The notes under the pieces were generated by a model, which worked only from the letters and a program-made list of their open reading frames with translations, was not told where the DNA came from and ran no database searches. A DNA stretch of 8,343 nucleotides from assembly GCA_007117255.1 (NCBI GenBank), contig SKGU01000319.1, positions 1-8,343 on the forward strand, given 5' to 3'. Below, one piece after another: positions 7,025 through 8,343 of the stretch (positions are counted from its first letter, which is position 1; each line of letters opens with the position of its first letter). The position numbers and the translations under genes were made by a program. Origin of the DNA: Natronohydrobacter sp. GTDB taxonomy: Bacteria > Pseudomonadota > Alphaproteobacteria > Rhodobacterales > Rhodobacteraceae.

Positions 7025-8343
7025 GTGCAGTCACAACCGTACTCGCGACAGACCACCAATGAACAGCGGCAGACTGATGTACAGGTGTTAGTCGTCAAGC
7101 TGATCAATCGGTTGCTGTCGGTCAGGGTCAGCGATGTCGACGCAGCGATTACAGATTGCTTGCGCCAACTGGGCCAGTTTGCTGGCCGTGACCGTGCGTA
7201 TGTTTTTGTTCAGCGCGATGTCTATGTTGATAACACGCATGAATGGTGCGCGTCTGGTATTGCCCCTATGATCGAACAGCTGCAGGGGCTTGCTGTGGAA
7301 GACTATCGCGCGCTTCTTGATCCGTTGATTGCCAATCAGAAACTGCTTCTGCCTGACATCCGGGAATTGCCGCCAGGTAGTGCAGAATACGAGTTGCTGG
7401 CGGCTCAGAACATACGGTCACTTCTGCTGGTACCGATGATTGATGATGGGCAGTTTTTCGGATTTGTCGGTTTCGACAGTGTATCTCGTCGTGGGGATTT
7501 CCTGCCCGGCGATATCTATCTTCTGAAGGCTTTTGCTGATGTGGTGCGTGCTGTGCTGGTCAGACGGACAGCAACCAAGGCCATGCATGCGGCACAGGAA
7601 GAGCTTGCGCGCGAACGTGCCTTCCTGCAGGGCATAGTCAGCACGAATGCTTCTGGCTTTCTGGTATTTGATGAAGCTGGGATCATAATTTACGCCAATG
7701 ATGCGGCTGAGGATATCCTTGGCGTGCCTCTTGATGAATTGCTCGGCCAGCCCTTTGATAGTCCGAATTGGCGCGTTACCGATTTGCAGGGCGGGCGGAT
7801 TGAGAGTGCACAGGAACCGTTTGCGCGTGTCCGGCGCACTGGCGCACTTGTCAGCAACCACAGAATCGCGCTGCATTGCGATGACGGTATGCGCTATGTG
7901 TCGATTAACGCGGCACCCATCGCTGCGACGGCTCCGGGCAAGCACAGGGTCGTTTATGCTGTGAACGAGGTGACTGCGCTGGTCGAGGCGGAGCAAGCCC
8001 GCGAAGCAGCCTTGGCGGCTGCGTTTCGGGCGAATGAAGTGAAAACAAACTTTCTGGCCAATATGAGCCATGAAATCCGTACACCACTCAACGGGATATT
8101 GGGAATTAGCAACATTCTTGCGGAAAGCCTATCGGATGATGGGCAGAAGCAGATGATTCAGGTGCTGCAAGATTCCGGCAATCTGTTGATGAGCATCATC
8201 AATGATTTGCTGGATATGACCAAGATCGAGGCAGATGCGCTGGATCTGGAGCATATTCCGTTTGGGTTGGATGCGCTTGTACGTCGTATCGAAGAGGTTC
8301 ACACGTTTCGTGCCTCTGACAAAGGTCTGTCATTTTCGGTTTA
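7025..8343 (+). CDS. GAF-PAS sensor histidine kinase, C-terminus outside window
   Basis: The frame is open from 6920 to the window edge; from GTG 7025 it gives 439 codons plus two bases. No transmembrane segment is visible, so the visible part looks cytoplasmic. Residues about 25-185 form a GAF-type sensor domain with the DRAYVF and NTHEWC (70-75) signatures seen in many kinases and diguanylate cyclases. A PAS domain follows at about 196-315 (ERAFLQGIVSTNASGFLVFD, then YANDAAEDILG). A short helical linker leads to the HisKA domain, where His349 in MSHEIRTPLNG is the predicted phosphorylation site; this H-box form is typical of hybrid kinases. The ATPase domain and any receiver domain are beyond the window. 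The start is uncertain: no in-frame ATG occurs before 7268, which is inside the GAF domain. GTG 7025 is preferred because purine-rich GGGAAG precedes it, with GTG 7085 and GTG 6932 as alternatives. The signal sensed and the output partner are unknown. Confidence 0.9.
   Translation, partial: MQSQPYSRQTTNEQRQTDVQVLVVKLINRLLSVRVSDVDAAITDCLRQLGQFAGRDRAYVFVQRDVYVDNTHEWCASGIAPMIEQLQGLAVEDYRALLDPLIANQKLLLPDIRELPPGSAEYELLAAQNIRSLLLVPMIDDGQFFGFVGFDSVSRRGDFLPGDIYLLKAFADVVRAVLVRRTATKAMHAAQEELARERAFLQGIVSTNASGFLVFDEAGIIIYANDAAEDILGVPLDELLGQPFDSPNWRVTDLQGGRIESAQEPFARVRRTGALVSNHRIALHCDDGMRYVSINAAPIAATAPGKHRVVYAVNEVTALVEAEQAREAALAAAFRANEVKTNFLANMSHEIRTPLNGILGISNILAESLSDDGQKQMIQVLQDSGNLLMSIINDLLDMTKIEADALDLEHIPFGLDALVRRIEEVHTFRASDKGLSFSV

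Overview
The window looks like the chromosome of an alphaproteobacterium, most likely a member of the Rhodobacteraceae. This rests on moderately high GC, the character of the CarB protein (an insertion near residues 160-170 and the FDYCCCHA form of the C-half nucleotide-binding motif), and the style of the glycosyltransferase and the GAF/PAS kinase. The family assignment is inferred from recognition and was not computed. I see no mobile element, CRISPR array, rRNA or tRNA.

Layout from left to right. Positions 1-1504 hold two minus-strand genes: a WecG/TagA/CpsF (GT26) glycosyltransferase, followed 87 bp downstream by a membrane-anchored, SGNH-hydrolase-like protein whose C-terminus is beyond the window. 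Together they suggest synthesis and decoration of a surface or exported polysaccharide. The 87 bp between them hold only the lower part of a hairpin that overlaps the glycosyltransferase stop codon. From an AT-rich divergent spacer, a plus-strand gene (1715-3361) encodes an exported di-haem cytochrome c peroxidase of the MauG/CcpA superfamily, with an unusual N-terminal Sel1-like segment and a linker. It converges on carB (3407-6748, minus), the large subunit of carbamoyl-phosphate synthase. The two 3' ends are separated by 45 bp and share a 13-bp perfect hairpin with the carB stop codon in its loop.

Upstream of carB lies a 276-bp divergent spacer with a plausible sigma-70-type promoter, a 5'-UTR hairpin and a good ribosome-binding site for carB. 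On the other side, a plus-strand sensor histidine kinase (GAF-PAS-HisKA, probably hybrid) starts at a non-ATG codon and runs off the right edge before its ATPase domain.

The genes do not form one system. carB is housekeeping (arginine and pyrimidine supply). The peroxidase, the kinase and the polysaccharide pair are independent transcription units. I found no convincing novel multi-gene system. The points worth a second look are the peroxidase architecture and its Trp-to-His change at the inter-haem position, the stop-codon-embedded hairpins, the carB leader, and the uncertain kinase start with an overlapping small upstream reading frame.
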